Source of the DNA: Thiosocius sp963759055
Lineage (GTDB): Bacteria > Pseudomonadota > Gammaproteobacteria > Chromatiales > Chromatiaceae
DNA length: 64,000 bases
Direction of reading: 5' to 3'
Assembly: GCA_963759055.1 (NCBI GenBank)
Contig: CAVWYD010000004.1
Location: 46,180-110,179, forward strand
Within the stretch, counting starts at the first letter, position 1. Each line of letters begins with the position of its first letter. Shown piece after piece: positions 17,765 through 26,123 of this stretch. The notes below the pieces were generated by a model. It was not told the DNA's origin. It saw only the letters and a list, made by a program, of their open reading frames with translations, and searched no databases. The position numbers and the translations under genes are program-made.

Positions 17765-18187
17765 ATGGAACTAGTCAGACTGGAAGATCATTTGAAGCTC
17801 AATATTCCGGAGATCGATGCCCAGCATGAGACATTGATAAGCCTGATCAACCGGCTCCATGAAACCATGCTGCAGGAAGCAGACAAGGCAGCCCTGGATG
17901 CACTCCTGTCGGAGCTGTTGGAATACACACGCAGCCACTGTTCTTATGAAGAGCAGTTGATGTCGCAGTATGGTTATCCCGGATACGAGACGCACAAATC
18001 AGAACACAATAGGCTCATTCAGCGCCTGGTGGACCTTATAGAGCGGTATCAGAATGGCGAGCTTCTGTTCTCTTTCGCCGTCGTGCTCGAACTCAAGGGC
18101 TGGGCTACCGTTCATATCGAAAAGTCCGACAAGCTGCTGGGCGCTTTTCTACATGACCGGCAGGGAGTGGATGCAGCACCGGATTAG
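17765..18187 (+). CDS. Bacteriohemerythrin
   Basis: Start at ATG 17765 with GGAG about 8 nt upstream; the longer frame from 17603 does not resemble hemerythrins. The 140-residue protein has the di-iron ligand pattern of the family: IDAQHETLISLINRLHE, HCSYEEQLM, HKSEHNRLI and the C-terminal HIEKSDKLLGAFL. It is expected to be a cytoplasmic O2-binding protein that buffers or delivers oxygen or senses redox change. A possible FNR/Anr box lies upstream. Confidence 0.92.
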   Translation: MELVRLEDHLKLNIPEIDAQHETLISLINRLHETMLQEADKAALDALLSELLEYTRSHCSYEEQLMSQYGYPGYETHKSEHNRLIQRLVDLIERYQNGELLFSFAVVLELKGWATVHIEKSDKLLGAFLHDRQGVDAAPD

Positions 18188-18272
18188 CTGGGTAGGCAAA
18201 AAACGTCTGTGGAATTTCCGGGATATACTGTTTTCCGCGCTAACTCAAACCGGGTGTATCCAGGAACAATTT

Positions 18273-18866
18273 ATGGCCAAACAGGGCACTTCTGGCAAGG
18301 TTACCTCCTCTTCCGTCGAATCCCATGGGTTGCTCCGTGGATTGATTGATGCCCTTCACCATCTGGTCATAACGGTTTCCACCCGACTTCGTCATACGCA
18401 GATCCATCGTTCGCCAATGGGAGATGCCAAAGGCAACTACGATATACGGGGAACGCTTGGCAGTCATGTGGAGCAGATTTTATCGGAGCGTCAACCGCAA
18501 ACGGAATCGCGTCCGACAAGGGAAGGAACAGCAAAAGATCGCGATCAGCACGAAGACACAGTTGAAACGGCGAAGGGGTTCAATCAACTTTCTGAGCACA
18601 GCAAGCAAAAGGCCGTAAGTCAGCTACTGCCAAGCATGAATCAACAGTTGCAAAGGACAACAATGGAGCACATCAATATCTCCTTGATTCTGGCGAGAGA
18701 GGGAAATACTGAAGGTGCAAGATTGCATATTGACTTGGCAGAAAGTGCGATGCACACAGCCGGTCGCTTCATGAGCCACAAAGAATACGAGATATTTGAA
18801 AAGAAGGTGGAACACCGCTTGGAATCGATCAGTGACGGAAATCGTCCGGATGATGCCGAGTCGTGA
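18273..18866 (+). CDS. Conserved-looking hypothetical cytoplasmic protein
   Basis: Start at ATG 18273, with CAGGA 7-10 nt upstream; the frame further upstream overlaps hemerythrin and is ignored. The 197-residue product is hydrophilic, without signal peptide or membrane segment. The first third contains a possible amphipathic helix (LLRGLIDALHHLVITVSTRL); the middle (about residues 75-120) is rich in Gln, Glu and Thr and probably disordered; the C-terminal 60 residues look helical (INISLILAREGNTEGARLHIDLAESAM). I do not recognise the family. It lies 85 nt downstream of the hemerythrin gene and might be cotranscribed. Confidence 0.55.
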   Translation: MAKQGTSGKVTSSSVESHGLLRGLIDALHHLVITVSTRLRHTQIHRSPMGDAKGNYDIRGTLGSHVEQILSERQPQTESRPTREGTAKDRDQHEDTVETAKGFNQLSEHSKQKAVSQLLPSMNQQLQRTTMEHINISLILAREGNTEGARLHIDLAESAMHTAGRFMSHKEYEIFEKKVEHRLESISDGNRPDDAES

Positions 18867-18970
18867 AGGCCCCGCCAATTGGTCAATGCGTTATGGGCAT
18901 CGATGCTGCCTCGATAAGGAATCGTTTTTTTGCGTGGATTTTGATTAGGCGATGAGCCAGGTAGGCTGAC

Positions 18971-19453
18971 ATGCGGCTGCTGCAAAATACTCTGCTGGGC
19001 ATGCTTCTGATTCTGCCGACGCTTTGCCTCAGTGATCCGGATGTGGAGCTTCTGCTTTCAGCGGATGAAACCCCAGTCGGTGTCGTGTTCGAGATTGTCG
19101 AAGGTGATGATGATGCACTGGCGTGGGCCTTGCCGCTGGTCAGGCAGTACAGCGAACAACTGCGGGCGCGTTTTGCCGACCTTCCGATTGCCGTAGTGAC
19201 CCATGGTGCCGAGCAGTTCGCCCTGCTGGAAAAGGAGGCGGATGGCCCGCTGGCGACAATCCATGCCGATGCGCGTGGCCTGCGCGAAACCGCTGTCGAT
19301 CTTCATGTATGTGGTGCCCACGCCGGCTGGTACGGCCATCTGCCGGAGGATTTTCCGTCATACGTGGATGTGTCTCCATCTGGCCCGGCGCAGATCAATG
19401 ACTACCGCAACCTCGGCTTCGAGGTCATCAGGCTGCAACGCCCAAACCATTGA
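18971..19453 (+). CDS. Periplasmic DsrE-like protein
   Basis: A 160-residue protein with a signal peptide (LLGMLLILPTLCLS) and a DsrE/DUF1791-like alpha/beta fold: GVVFEIVEGDDDALAWALPLV, IAVVTHGAEQFAL and LHVCGAHAGWYGHLPEDF. A single Cys (about residue 114) sits where DsrE proteins bind sulfane sulfur. DsrE-fold proteins take part in sulfur trafficking; a secreted member would act in the periplasm. The Cys context supports but does not prove sulfur transfer. A monohaem cytochrome is convergently encoded downstream. Confidence 0.7.
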   Translation: MRLLQNTLLGMLLILPTLCLSDPDVELLLSADETPVGVVFEIVEGDDDALAWALPLVRQYSEQLRARFADLPIAVVTHGAEQFALLEKEADGPLATIHADARGLRETAVDLHVCGAHAGWYGHLPEDFPSYVDVSPSGPAQINDYRNLGFEVIRLQRPNH

Positions 19454-19539
19454 TCCGCTCTCAGGGGCTAAGCAGCCTGTCGGACTTAACACTGTTTGGC
19501 CCGGGTTTGTTCGTTGAGCCGCCAGCCAAGTGCAGACAC

Positions 19540-19560
19540 AAAAATCCCGCCGAAGCGGGA
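19540..19560 (-). terminator. Rho-independent terminator of the monohaem cytochrome gene
   Basis: TCCCGC (19545-19550) pairs with GCGGGA (19555-19560) over a CGAA loop and is followed on the minus strand by TTTTT (19540-19544). It lies 90 nt beyond the stop of the minus-strand cytochrome gene, between convergent genes. Confidence 0.7.
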
Positions 19561-19649
19561 CCCAAGAAGCTACTCAAATGACCGTTTTGGGCGGGCAGCC
19601 ATCAGCTGCCACTTGGCCCTGTTTCGGCCGACCTGATCTCCGCTGCCGG

Positions 19650-20114
19650 CTACTGCTGGATCGACTGGATGTAGTAAACGAGCTCCAGTATGCGTCCGCG
19701 AACCATTTTTTCGTAGTCGCCCCCGTAAGAGCTGACCCCGCCGGGCTGCTCGGCAAGATACCTGTTACCCCAGACCGGCATCGCGCGCTCGCCGTGGACA
19801 GCGACAGCTGCTCGGCCGTCGATGACTTGATAGACACGCAAGAACGGGTATTGACCTGCCTTCAATTTCGGATACTGACCCCCATTGTTCTTCGACAAAG
19901 AGGTCAAATCAGTCGGTTTGACAGTAAGGAATTTCGCCAATGCCCCATCACCACGCCCACCGACTCCATGACAAGACATACAGGAAATCCTGTACTCATC
20001 CGAGCCAATGGTGTCGTCTTCCGCAAAAGCGGCACTGCTGGCCAGGAACAGGGTTAACGCGATGGCAACACCGGTCATCGCAAGCAATTTGGTCGTTGAT
20101 ATTGAATTCAGCAT
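19650..20114 (-). CDS. Periplasmic monohaem cytochrome c
   Basis: A 154-residue protein with a long signal peptide (cleavage near SSAAFAEDD), one CMSCH haem motif at about residue 45 and a probable Met ligand in MPVWGNRY. It ends with a typical C-terminal helix (ILELVYYIQSIQQ). This is a class I soluble cytochrome c that shuttles electrons in the periplasm. It stands alone, transcribed away from the LapG-like gene, with its own terminator. Confidence 0.9.
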   Translation of the reverse strand: MLNSISTTKLLAMTGVAIALTLFLASSAAFAEDDTIGSDEYRISCMSCHGVGGRGDGALAKFLTVKPTDLTSLSKNNGGQYPKLKAGQYPFLRVYQVIDGRAAVAVHGERAMPVWGNRYLAEQPGGVSSYGGDYEKMVRGRILELVYYIQSIQQ

Positions 20115-20275
20115 GACTTGCTCCTTTGGTACGCTGCTCGAAGTAATTAGATTACCTTAATTTAAGTGTTGACCACGGTTTTATGAACGATGGGACCGTT
20201 TCAATGAAGCCTTGTCCTGGGTCAAATAATTGTTTTTTATGGCCCTGAACCTAAGAAACGGCCAGTGGCCTTCGT

Positions 20276-20899
20276 GTGTGTGAGGGGGAAGCGAGCATCA
20301 TTGGAAAGGTGATAATTGTCGCTGTTGCATCGTGGTCGGCGCTTTCGCTGAGGGCGGAGAACAGACCTGAAACCGCTCCGGCGGTGTGGCAACTCTCCCT
20401 GCCCGTGGTCGAAGTGGTGGATCGATATCCCCCTTATGCAGATTTCTGTCGCCGACATCCTCAAGAATGTGATTTGAGTGGTGACACCTTTGTCATCCAT
20501 AGCCCGGACCTCATGCGGAAGCTGAATGAGGTAAATGTCTCGGTAAATCATGAGATTAAATTCGCGCTCGATGCGAGCCAATACGGCGCCGAGGAATATT
20601 GGGACTTGCCCGCTTCCGGGTTTGGCGATTGTGAGGATCTTGCCCTGGAGAAACGGTCAAGGCTCACTATATCCGGCATGGCATCGGGTGCATTGCGTTT
20701 GGCCTTCGTGTTTCACAAGAGACATTTGAGTTCTCATTGCATCCTCACAGTCGAGACGTCGCAAGGGACATATATTCTCGATTCATTTATCGATCAGGTA
20801 CTCCGCTGGGATCAAGCGCCGTACAACTATGAAGCTCGCGAGCGGACCGATGGTCTCTGGGATCGATTCGACCAGCTGGGCTGGAAGTATGATTACTGA
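20276..20899 (+). CDS. Bacterial transglutaminase-like cysteine peptidase (BTLCP, LapG-like)
   Basis: The product of about 200 residues has the family's catalytic Cys in GFGDCEDLALEKRSRL, a His in SHCILTVET and an Asp in YILDSF. The N-terminus is hydrophobic (VIIVAVASWSALSLRAE), fitting export; GTG 20276 and GTG 20309 are both possible starts, the latter giving a more standard signal peptide. LapG-type members cut large surface adhesins at the cell envelope under c-di-GMP control. No lapD-like partner gene is adjacent. The giant surface protein at the window end is a possible but unproven substrate. Confidence 0.8.
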   Translation: MCEGEASIIGKVIIVAVASWSALSLRAENRPETAPAVWQLSLPVVEVVDRYPPYADFCRRHPQECDLSGDTFVIHSPDLMRKLNEVNVSVNHEIKFALDASQYGAEEYWDLPASGFGDCEDLALEKRSRLTISGMASGALRLAFVFHKRHLSSHCILTVETSQGTYILDSFIDQVLRWDQAPYNYEARERTDGLWDRFDQLGWKYDY

Positions 20900-21045
20900 C
20901 CACCAACGGCCGTGTTGATACCAGGGCACCAGTCCACTGGTATTGACCGTGGGCATGGGCGAGCATGAGGTATCCCGCTGAGCGAGCAGGGTGAGGCTGG
21001 ATTTCGAATGATTAGTGCACAAAAAGGAACAGGCGGAGAGCCACC

Positions 21046-22266
21046 ATGTCGACACCCGAAATGAATGATTTTCCCCGTATCAAGCGACTGCCGCCCTATG
21101 TATTCGGGATCGTCAACGATCTGAAGGCGGCGGCCCGTGCCCGGGGTGAGGACATTATCGATTTCGGTATGGGCAACCCGGACCAGCCGACGCCACAGCA
21201 TATCGTCGACAAGCTGTGCGAGGCGGCGCAGCGCGGTGATACGCACCGCTATTCCCTGTCGAAGGGTATACCGCGTCTGCGCAAGGCCATCTGTGACTGG
21301 TACCGGCGTCGTTACGATGTAAACCTGGATCCGGAAACCCAGGCCATCGTTACCATCGGATCGAAAGAGGGGATTGCGCACCTCGCACTGGCCTGTGTCG
21401 GACCAGGCGATACGGTGCTGGTGCCGAATCCCACTTACCCGATCCATCCCTACGGCTTTATCATTGCCGGGGCGGATGTCCGGCACGTGCCGATGCAGAC
21501 CGACCTTGGTTTCCTGACCGAGCTGGAGGACGCCATCCATGCATCCTGGCCGCGCCCGAAGATGCTGGTGCTGAGTTTCCCCTCCAATCCAACCGCACAC
21601 TGCGTCGACCTGGCGTTCTTCGAGAGGGTGATTGCGATCGCCAAGGAACACAATATCTGGGTGGTGCACGACCTGGCCTATGCAGACATCGTGTTTGACG
21701 GCCTGAAAGTCCCGTCGATCCTGCAGGTGCCGGGTGCCGAAGAGATCGCCGTGGAGTGCTACTCCCTGTCCAAGAGCTACAACATGCCGGGCTGGCGGGT
21801 CGGTTTCATGTGCGGCAACGAGACGCTGGTCGGGGCATTGGCACGCATGAAATCCTATCTCGACTACGGCATGTTCACCCCGATTCAGGTGGCGGCGATT
21901 GCGGCGCTGGAGGGTCCGCAGGAATGCGTGGCCGAGATCCGCGACATGTATCAGAGTCGTCGAGACGTGCTGTGTGATGGCCTGAATAACGCCGGCTGGC
22001 CGGTCGAGCGCCCCAAGGCAACCATGTTCGTCTGGGCCAGGATCCCGGAAGCCTATCGCGAGATGGGGTCACTGGAATTCGCCAAGAAACTGATCCGGGA
22101 GGCCAAGGTGGCTGCATCCCCAGGCATAGGCTTTGGCGAATACGGCGACGACTATGTGCGCTTTGGCCTCATCGAAAACGAGCATCGGATTCGTCAGGCG
22201 GTCCGGGGTATCCGCGACATGCTGCGCAAGGACGGAATCAAGAGGCTGGAGTCGGCATCGGCTTGA
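21046..22266 (+). CDS. alaC: AlaC-type pyridoxal-phosphate aminotransferase
   Basis: A 406-residue fold-type I aminotransferase close to the AlaC/YfdZ glutamate-pyruvate transaminase group. The PLP-binding Lys lies in SLSKSYNMPGWRVGF, preceded by HDLAYAD and SNPTAHC, with the C-terminal Arg in DDYVRFGLIE. The length fits the family. It interconverts pyruvate plus glutamate with alanine plus 2-oxoglutarate. Start ATG 21046 is preceded by GGCGGAGAG. The next gene is 122 nt downstream on the same strand. Confidence 0.85.
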   Translation: MSTPEMNDFPRIKRLPPYVFGIVNDLKAAARARGEDIIDFGMGNPDQPTPQHIVDKLCEAAQRGDTHRYSLSKGIPRLRKAICDWYRRRYDVNLDPETQAIVTIGSKEGIAHLALACVGPGDTVLVPNPTYPIHPYGFIIAGADVRHVPMQTDLGFLTELEDAIHASWPRPKMLVLSFPSNPTAHCVDLAFFERVIAIAKEHNIWVVHDLAYADIVFDGLKVPSILQVPGAEEIAVECYSLSKSYNMPGWRVGFMCGNETLVGALARMKSYLDYGMFTPIQVAAIAALEGPQECVAEIRDMYQSRRDVLCDGLNNAGWPVERPKATMFVWARIPEAYREMGSLEFAKKLIREAKVAASPGIGFGEYGDDYVRFGLIENEHRIRQAVRGIRDMLRKDGIKRLESASA

Positions 22267-22388
22267 GCCGCATGTCCGAAGAAATCACCAACACGTAAAC
22301 AGACGAACAAGGCGAACGGCGGCCTGATGAGATTTCGAACCGACATCTGCGCCACGCTGGTCGAAACCAAAAACGGGACCGGAATACA

Positions 22389-23849
22389 ATGATCCAATCT
22401 ATAGAAGACAATGAGCTGCTGAAATCAGATGCCTTCATCAACGGTGCGTGGACGGGTTCTGAGGACAGCAAACGTTTTGCGGTAAGCAATCCGGCGACCG
22501 GCGAACAGCTGGCGCTCGTTTCGGACCTCGGTGCCCGGGAAACGGAGTATGCCATTAAGGCTGCCGATGCTGCCTGGCCGCAGTGGCGATCCAAGACCGC
22601 CAAGGAACGTGCTGCAGTCCTGCGACGCTGGTTCGATCTGATCATGAAGCACCGGGAAGACCTGGCCCGACTGATGACCGCTGAGCAGGGCAAGCCCCTG
22701 GCCGAGGCACGTGGTGAGGTGGCCTATGGGGCTGCTTTTGTCGAGTGGTTTGCCGAAGAGGCCAAGCGTGTCTACGGTGATGTGATTCCGGCGGCCACGA
22801 ACGATCGACGCTACGTCGTGATCCGACAGCCCATCGGGGTTGTTGCGGCGATCACACCCTGGAATTTTCCTATCGCGATGATCACGCGCAAGTGTGCCCC
22901 GGCGCTTGCAGCCGGTTGTACGGTTGTCGTCAAGCCCTCTGAGCTGACCCCGCTGTGTGCATTGGCATTGGCCGAACTGGCACAGCGCGCCGGTTTTCCC
23001 CCGGGGGTGTTCAATGTGCTGACCACCACCGATGCAGCAAACGTGGGTCAGGTTCTTACCGCCAGCGCCATTGTGCGCAAGCTCTCTTTCACCGGTTCGA
23101 CCGCGACGGGGAAGCTGTTGATCCGCGACTGTGCCGCTACGGTCAAAAAGGTATCGATGGAGCTGGGTGGCAATGCACCGTTTATCGTGTTCGACGATGC
23201 TGATCTAGATGCTGCAGTGGCAGGCGCCATGGCCTCCAAGTACCGCAATGCAGGGCAGACCTGTGTCTGTGCCAACCGTCTGCTGATACAGGACGGTATC
23301 TATGATGCCTTCGCCGAGAAACTCGCCGTGGCCGTTGCTGGCCTCCAGGTCGGCGACGGCATGATCGAGGGAACCAGCCAGGGGCCTCTGATCAACCAGG
23401 CCGCGGTTGAAAAGGTCGAGCAGCACATCAGTGATGCGGTGAGCAAGGGCGCGCGCATACTGTGCGGTGGACAACGCCACGCCAAGGGCGGCACCTTCTT
23501 CGAGCCAACCATACTGGCCGACGTGACGTCGCAGATGCAGGTCGCCCGCGAGGAGACCTTCGGTCCTGTCGCACCCTTGTTCCGCTTCCACTCCGAAGAA
23601 GAGGCGGTGCACATGGCGAACGACACCGAGTTCGGTCTGGCTGCGTATTTCTACAGTCGGGATATCGGCCGTGTCTGGCGCGTGGCCGAGGCATTGGAAT
23701 ACGGCATTGTCGGGATCAACGAAGGCATCATCTCGACCGAGCTGGCACCCTTTGGCGGGATCAAGGAATCGGGTCTGGGGCGCGAGGGATCGCGCTATGG
23801 GATCGATGAGTTTGTCGAGATCAAGTACCTGTGTATGGGGGGGCTGTAG
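22389..23849 (+). CDS. gabD: Succinate-semialdehyde dehydrogenase
   Basis: A 486-residue aldehyde dehydrogenase. The catalytic Glu lies in SMELGGNAPF and the catalytic Cys in NAGQTCVCANR; NAD(P) binding is marked by TPWNFPIAMI and FTGSTATGK. The segment NAGQTCVCANR together with the C-terminal GLGREGSRYGIDEF pattern is typical of the GabD group, which oxidises succinate semialdehyde to succinate. Other aldehydes such as glutarate semialdehyde remain possible substrates. The next genes lie on the opposite strand. Confidence 0.88.
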   Translation: MIQSIEDNELLKSDAFINGAWTGSEDSKRFAVSNPATGEQLALVSDLGARETEYAIKAADAAWPQWRSKTAKERAAVLRRWFDLIMKHREDLARLMTAEQGKPLAEARGEVAYGAAFVEWFAEEAKRVYGDVIPAATNDRRYVVIRQPIGVVAAITPWNFPIAMITRKCAPALAAGCTVVVKPSELTPLCALALAELAQRAGFPPGVFNVLTTTDAANVGQVLTASAIVRKLSFTGSTATGKLLIRDCAATVKKVSMELGGNAPFIVFDDADLDAAVAGAMASKYRNAGQTCVCANRLLIQDGIYDAFAEKLAVAVAGLQVGDGMIEGTSQGPLINQAAVEKVEQHISDAVSKGARILCGGQRHAKGGTFFEPTILADVTSQMQVAREETFGPVAPLFRFHSEEEAVHMANDTEFGLAAYFYSRDIGRVWRVAEALEYGIVGINEGIISTELAPFGGIKESGLGREGSRYGIDEFVEIKYLCMGGL

Positions 23850-23895
23850 GTCGGGCTGTGCCCGATGGTGTTCGGCAGGCACAGCCTGCCCTACG
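23846..23895. repeat. REP-like palindromic element with imperfect GTAGG/CCTAC ends
   Basis: GTAGGTCGGGCTGTGCCCGA followed by GGCAGGCACAGCCTGCCCTACG forms two small hairpins. A related element lies at 60042-60093. Short extragenic repeats of this type with GGGCTGTGCCC cores are common between genes in gammaproteobacteria. It starts at the stop codon of gabD. Confidence 0.6.
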
Positions 23896-23920
23896 GGATC
23901 TGTTCAGAGATCGGGTCTCA

Positions 23921-24022
23921 CAACGTAAAGAACGCCGAGACACGAAGGATGCAAAGAAAACACAGGGTTGCTTACCCAACAATCTTCGTGTCCTTTGCGC
24001 CTTTGAGATCTTTGCGTTTTGC
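23921..24022. repeat. Imperfect inverted repeat of the GCAAAG-rich dispersed type
   Basis: The left arm (AAAGAACGCCGAGACACGAAGG and following) and the right arm (TTCGTGTCCTTTGCGCCTTTG and following) are imperfect reverse complements. Such arms rich in GCAAAG and CTTTGCG are a familiar kind of dispersed non-autonomous repeat. It may act as a transcription stop between the convergent gabD and rnf operon. Confidence 0.5.
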
Positions 24023-24042
24023 AACTCGGGGTTTGTAGATCT

Positions 24043-24222
24043 TTACTCGGTTCCGGATTCGAGCCCTTCGTGTGTTTTGTCACCCTGCCGCTTGCAATTG
24101 GCGCCGCATCCGATGCACCGGTCTTCCTGTTCCGGGTCCTTTTTCTTCAGCCACAGCTGGAACACCATCCAGAGTGAGGTCAACAACGTCAGGCCGAGGA
24201 TTGCGAGCAGATAGTTCAACAT
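24043..24222 (-). CDS. Small Cys-rich single-pass membrane protein, NqrM-like
   Basis: Start at ATG 24222, 7 nt after the rnfA stop. The 59-residue product has one N-terminal membrane helix (LLAILGLTLLTSLWMVFQLWL) and a Cys motif on the cytoplasmic-side tail (CIGCGANC). This is the architecture of NqrM (DUF539), which is needed to mature the Cys-ligated iron site shared by NqrD/NqrE, the homologues of RnfE/RnfA. It may be the equivalent factor for this Rnf complex. Direct sequence relation to NqrM is weak, so this is inference from architecture and position. Confidence 0.6.
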   Translation of the reverse strand: MLNYLLAILGLTLLTSLWMVFQLWLKKKDPEQEDRCIGCGANCKRQGDKTHEGLESGTE

Positions 24223-24229
24223 TTCGATT

Positions 24230-24808
24230 TCACACCGCGCTGAACAGGCCGGCAAAACCCATGAAGGCCATGGACAGGATGCCGGCGATGATCAGGTTCA
24301 TGGCCGTGCCACGGATGAGCCTCGGTACGTCGCACAGTTCCGCCTCCTCGCGCAGGCCGGCCATGAGTACCAGGGCCAGGGTAAAGCCCAGACCCGCGCC
24401 CAGCGCATAGACCATGCCCTCGACGAAGCCGTAGCCCTTGTTGGTGGCGAAGATGGCCAGTCCCAGGATGGCGCAGTTGGTGGTGATCAGCGGCAGGAAG
24501 ATGCCCAGCGCCTTGAACAGCGCGGGACTGGTCTTTTTGATCACCATCTCGATGAACTGCACGGTGCTTGCTATCACCACGATGAAGCTGATCAGGCGCA
24601 GATAGGGCGCATGGATGAGTATGTAGGTGTTTAGGAGCCAGGCGCACAGTGCGGTGATCAGCATGACGAAAATGGTGGCAAGGCCCAGACGAAACGCGGT
24701 CTCGAGCCGTCCCGAGACGCCCAGGAAGGGACAAAGGCCGAGAAAGTAGGCCAGGACAAAATTGTTGATCAGCAGGGCGCTGATGAATATCCAAACCAGT
24801 TCGTTCAT
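24230..24808 (-). CDS. rnfA: Electron transport complex subunit RnfA
   Basis: A 192-residue polytopic membrane protein (six predicted helices) with the conserved Cys-containing segments LGLCPFLGVS and TTNCAILGLAIF that bind the intramembrane iron site together with RnfE. The start overlaps the rnfE stop (ATGA). Rnf couples ferredoxin:NAD+ electron transfer to ion transport across the inner membrane. Confidence 0.95.
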   Translation of the reverse strand: MNELVWIFISALLINNFVLAYFLGLCPFLGVSGRLETAFRLGLATIFVMLITALCAWLLNTYILIHAPYLRLISFIVVIASTVQFIEMVIKKTSPALFKALGIFLPLITTNCAILGLAIFATNKGYGFVEGMVYALGAGLGFTLALVLMAGLREEAELCDVPRLIRGTAMNLIIAGILSMAFMGFAGLFSAV

Positions 24809-25452
24809 GACGCTTCACCCTCGGCGAGCTGTGCTGCAAGCCGGTCTTTGCGTTCTTTGACCCAGTTGAAGAACAAAAGCAGCAGGCCCAGGGTGAGAAA
24901 GCCGCCGGGCGGAAGGATCATGATCACCCAGGGTTCGAAGTCCGGCCCGAAAAGAGGGACACCGAACAGCGCGCCTTCGCCCAGTATCTCGCGCACGCTG
25001 CCCAGAGCAAACAGGGCGAACAGGAAACCGCTGGCCATGCCCAGGGCATCGATCACCGCCAGGCGCACCGAGTTTCTGGAGGCGAAGGCCTCCTGGCGAC
25101 CGAGGATCATGCAGTTGGCGACGATGAGCGGAATGAAGGCACCCAACTCTTTGTGAATCGTGGGTACCAGGGCCTCCAGGGTGAAGTCCGTTACAGTCAC
25201 GAAGGTGGCGATGATGATGATGTAGGTGGAGATGCGCACCTGCTTGGGTATCCAGCTTTTCAGGGAAGAAACCAGAAAGCTCGAGGCGACCAGCACGAAA
25301 AACGTCGCGCCACCCATGGCCAGGGCATTGACCGCCGAATTGGTGACCGCCAGCATGGGACACATGCCGAGCACCTGGACGAACACCGGGTTGTCCCGCC
25401 ACAGCCCCTTGATGAATTCCTGGTAGACGTCCTCCTTTTTCTTTCTGACCAT
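24805..25452 (-). CDS. rnfE: Electron transport complex subunit RnfE
   Basis: Start at ATG 25452, which shares one base with the rnfG stop. The roughly 215-residue membrane protein has the Cys motifs LGMCPMLAVTNSA and VANCMILGRQEAFAS that mirror those of RnfA. A short charged tail follows the last helix (FNWVKERKDRL). It forms the central membrane core of Rnf with RnfA. Confidence 0.95.
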   Translation of the reverse strand: MVRKKKEDVYQEFIKGLWRDNPVFVQVLGMCPMLAVTNSAVNALAMGGATFFVLVASSFLVSSLKSWIPKQVRISTYIIIIATFVTVTDFTLEALVPTIHKELGAFIPLIVANCMILGRQEAFASRNSVRLAVIDALGMASGFLFALFALGSVREILGEGALFGVPLFGPDFEPWVIMILPPGGFLTLGLLLLFFNWVKERKDRLAAQLAEGEAS

Positions 25453-26123
25453 TATTGACCTCCGACCGGAGTCGGCTTTGGCATCGTCTCCGCCCCGATG
25501 AACCGCGGAACCCAACGCTGGTTGCCGCGGTTGATGATCTGCACCACGGCCTTGGAGGAAATGGTGGCGCCGGTAATGGCATCGACTTCGTTGGGCGCCG
25601 ATTTCTGGCCCTTCTTGACCGTGACGATCTCCGGGTCGATGGACAGTTCGTCGAAGTTGGCTACGAAGGCGGCATCCTTGTAGATCTTGTCACCCAGCCC
25701 CGGCGTTTCGCGACTCTGCAGTATCTCCATGCCCACCACTTTTCGCTCTTGCGGCAGGTAGCCGTACAGCAGTCGGATGGTGTCCTGGAAACCGGGGCCG
25801 GCGTTGGGTACGGCGTAGCCGATCAGTTGTCCATCCGCCGCATATCCGCCGAACACCAGGTCCTCTTCTTCTTCCTCGCCGGTTGCGGCGGTCATGCGTC
25901 CGTCGCGGTAGGTTAACCGCTGCATGCTGGAAACACCCGGCAGTACCTTGAACACGGCCTCTTTCAGGACCTTGGCCTTGTAAGCCGTGATGGTCGGCAG
26001 GGTAGCTTCGTAAATCGACACGATTATCAGTCCCGACAACAGGCCGGCGAACCCGAGCGTGATCACCAGCCGGGCCGAGGTCGGTTCCGAGTCCTTCATT
26101 GTCAGTTCCGACCTGTTGCTCAT
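25452..26123 (-). CDS. rnfG: Electron transport complex subunit RnfG
   Basis: Start at ATG 26123 overlapping the rnfD stop (ATGA). The protein of about 223 residues has one membrane helix (about residues 20-40) and a periplasmic FMN-binding domain; the covalent FMN site Thr lies in DAITGATISSKAV. An acidic run (GEEEEEDL, about residue 80) is unusual but sits in a loop. It passes electrons between RnfD and the rest of the complex. Confidence 0.93.
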   Translation of the reverse strand: MSNRSELTMKDSEPTSARLVITLGFAGLLSGLIIVSIYEATLPTITAYKAKVLKEAVFKVLPGVSSMQRLTYRDGRMTAATGEEEEEDLVFGGYAADGQLIGYAVPNAGPGFQDTIRLLYGYLPQERKVVGMEILQSRETPGLGDKIYKDAAFVANFDELSIDPEIVTVKKGQKSAPNEVDAITGATISSKAVVQIINRGNQRWVPRFIGAETMPKPTPVGGQ

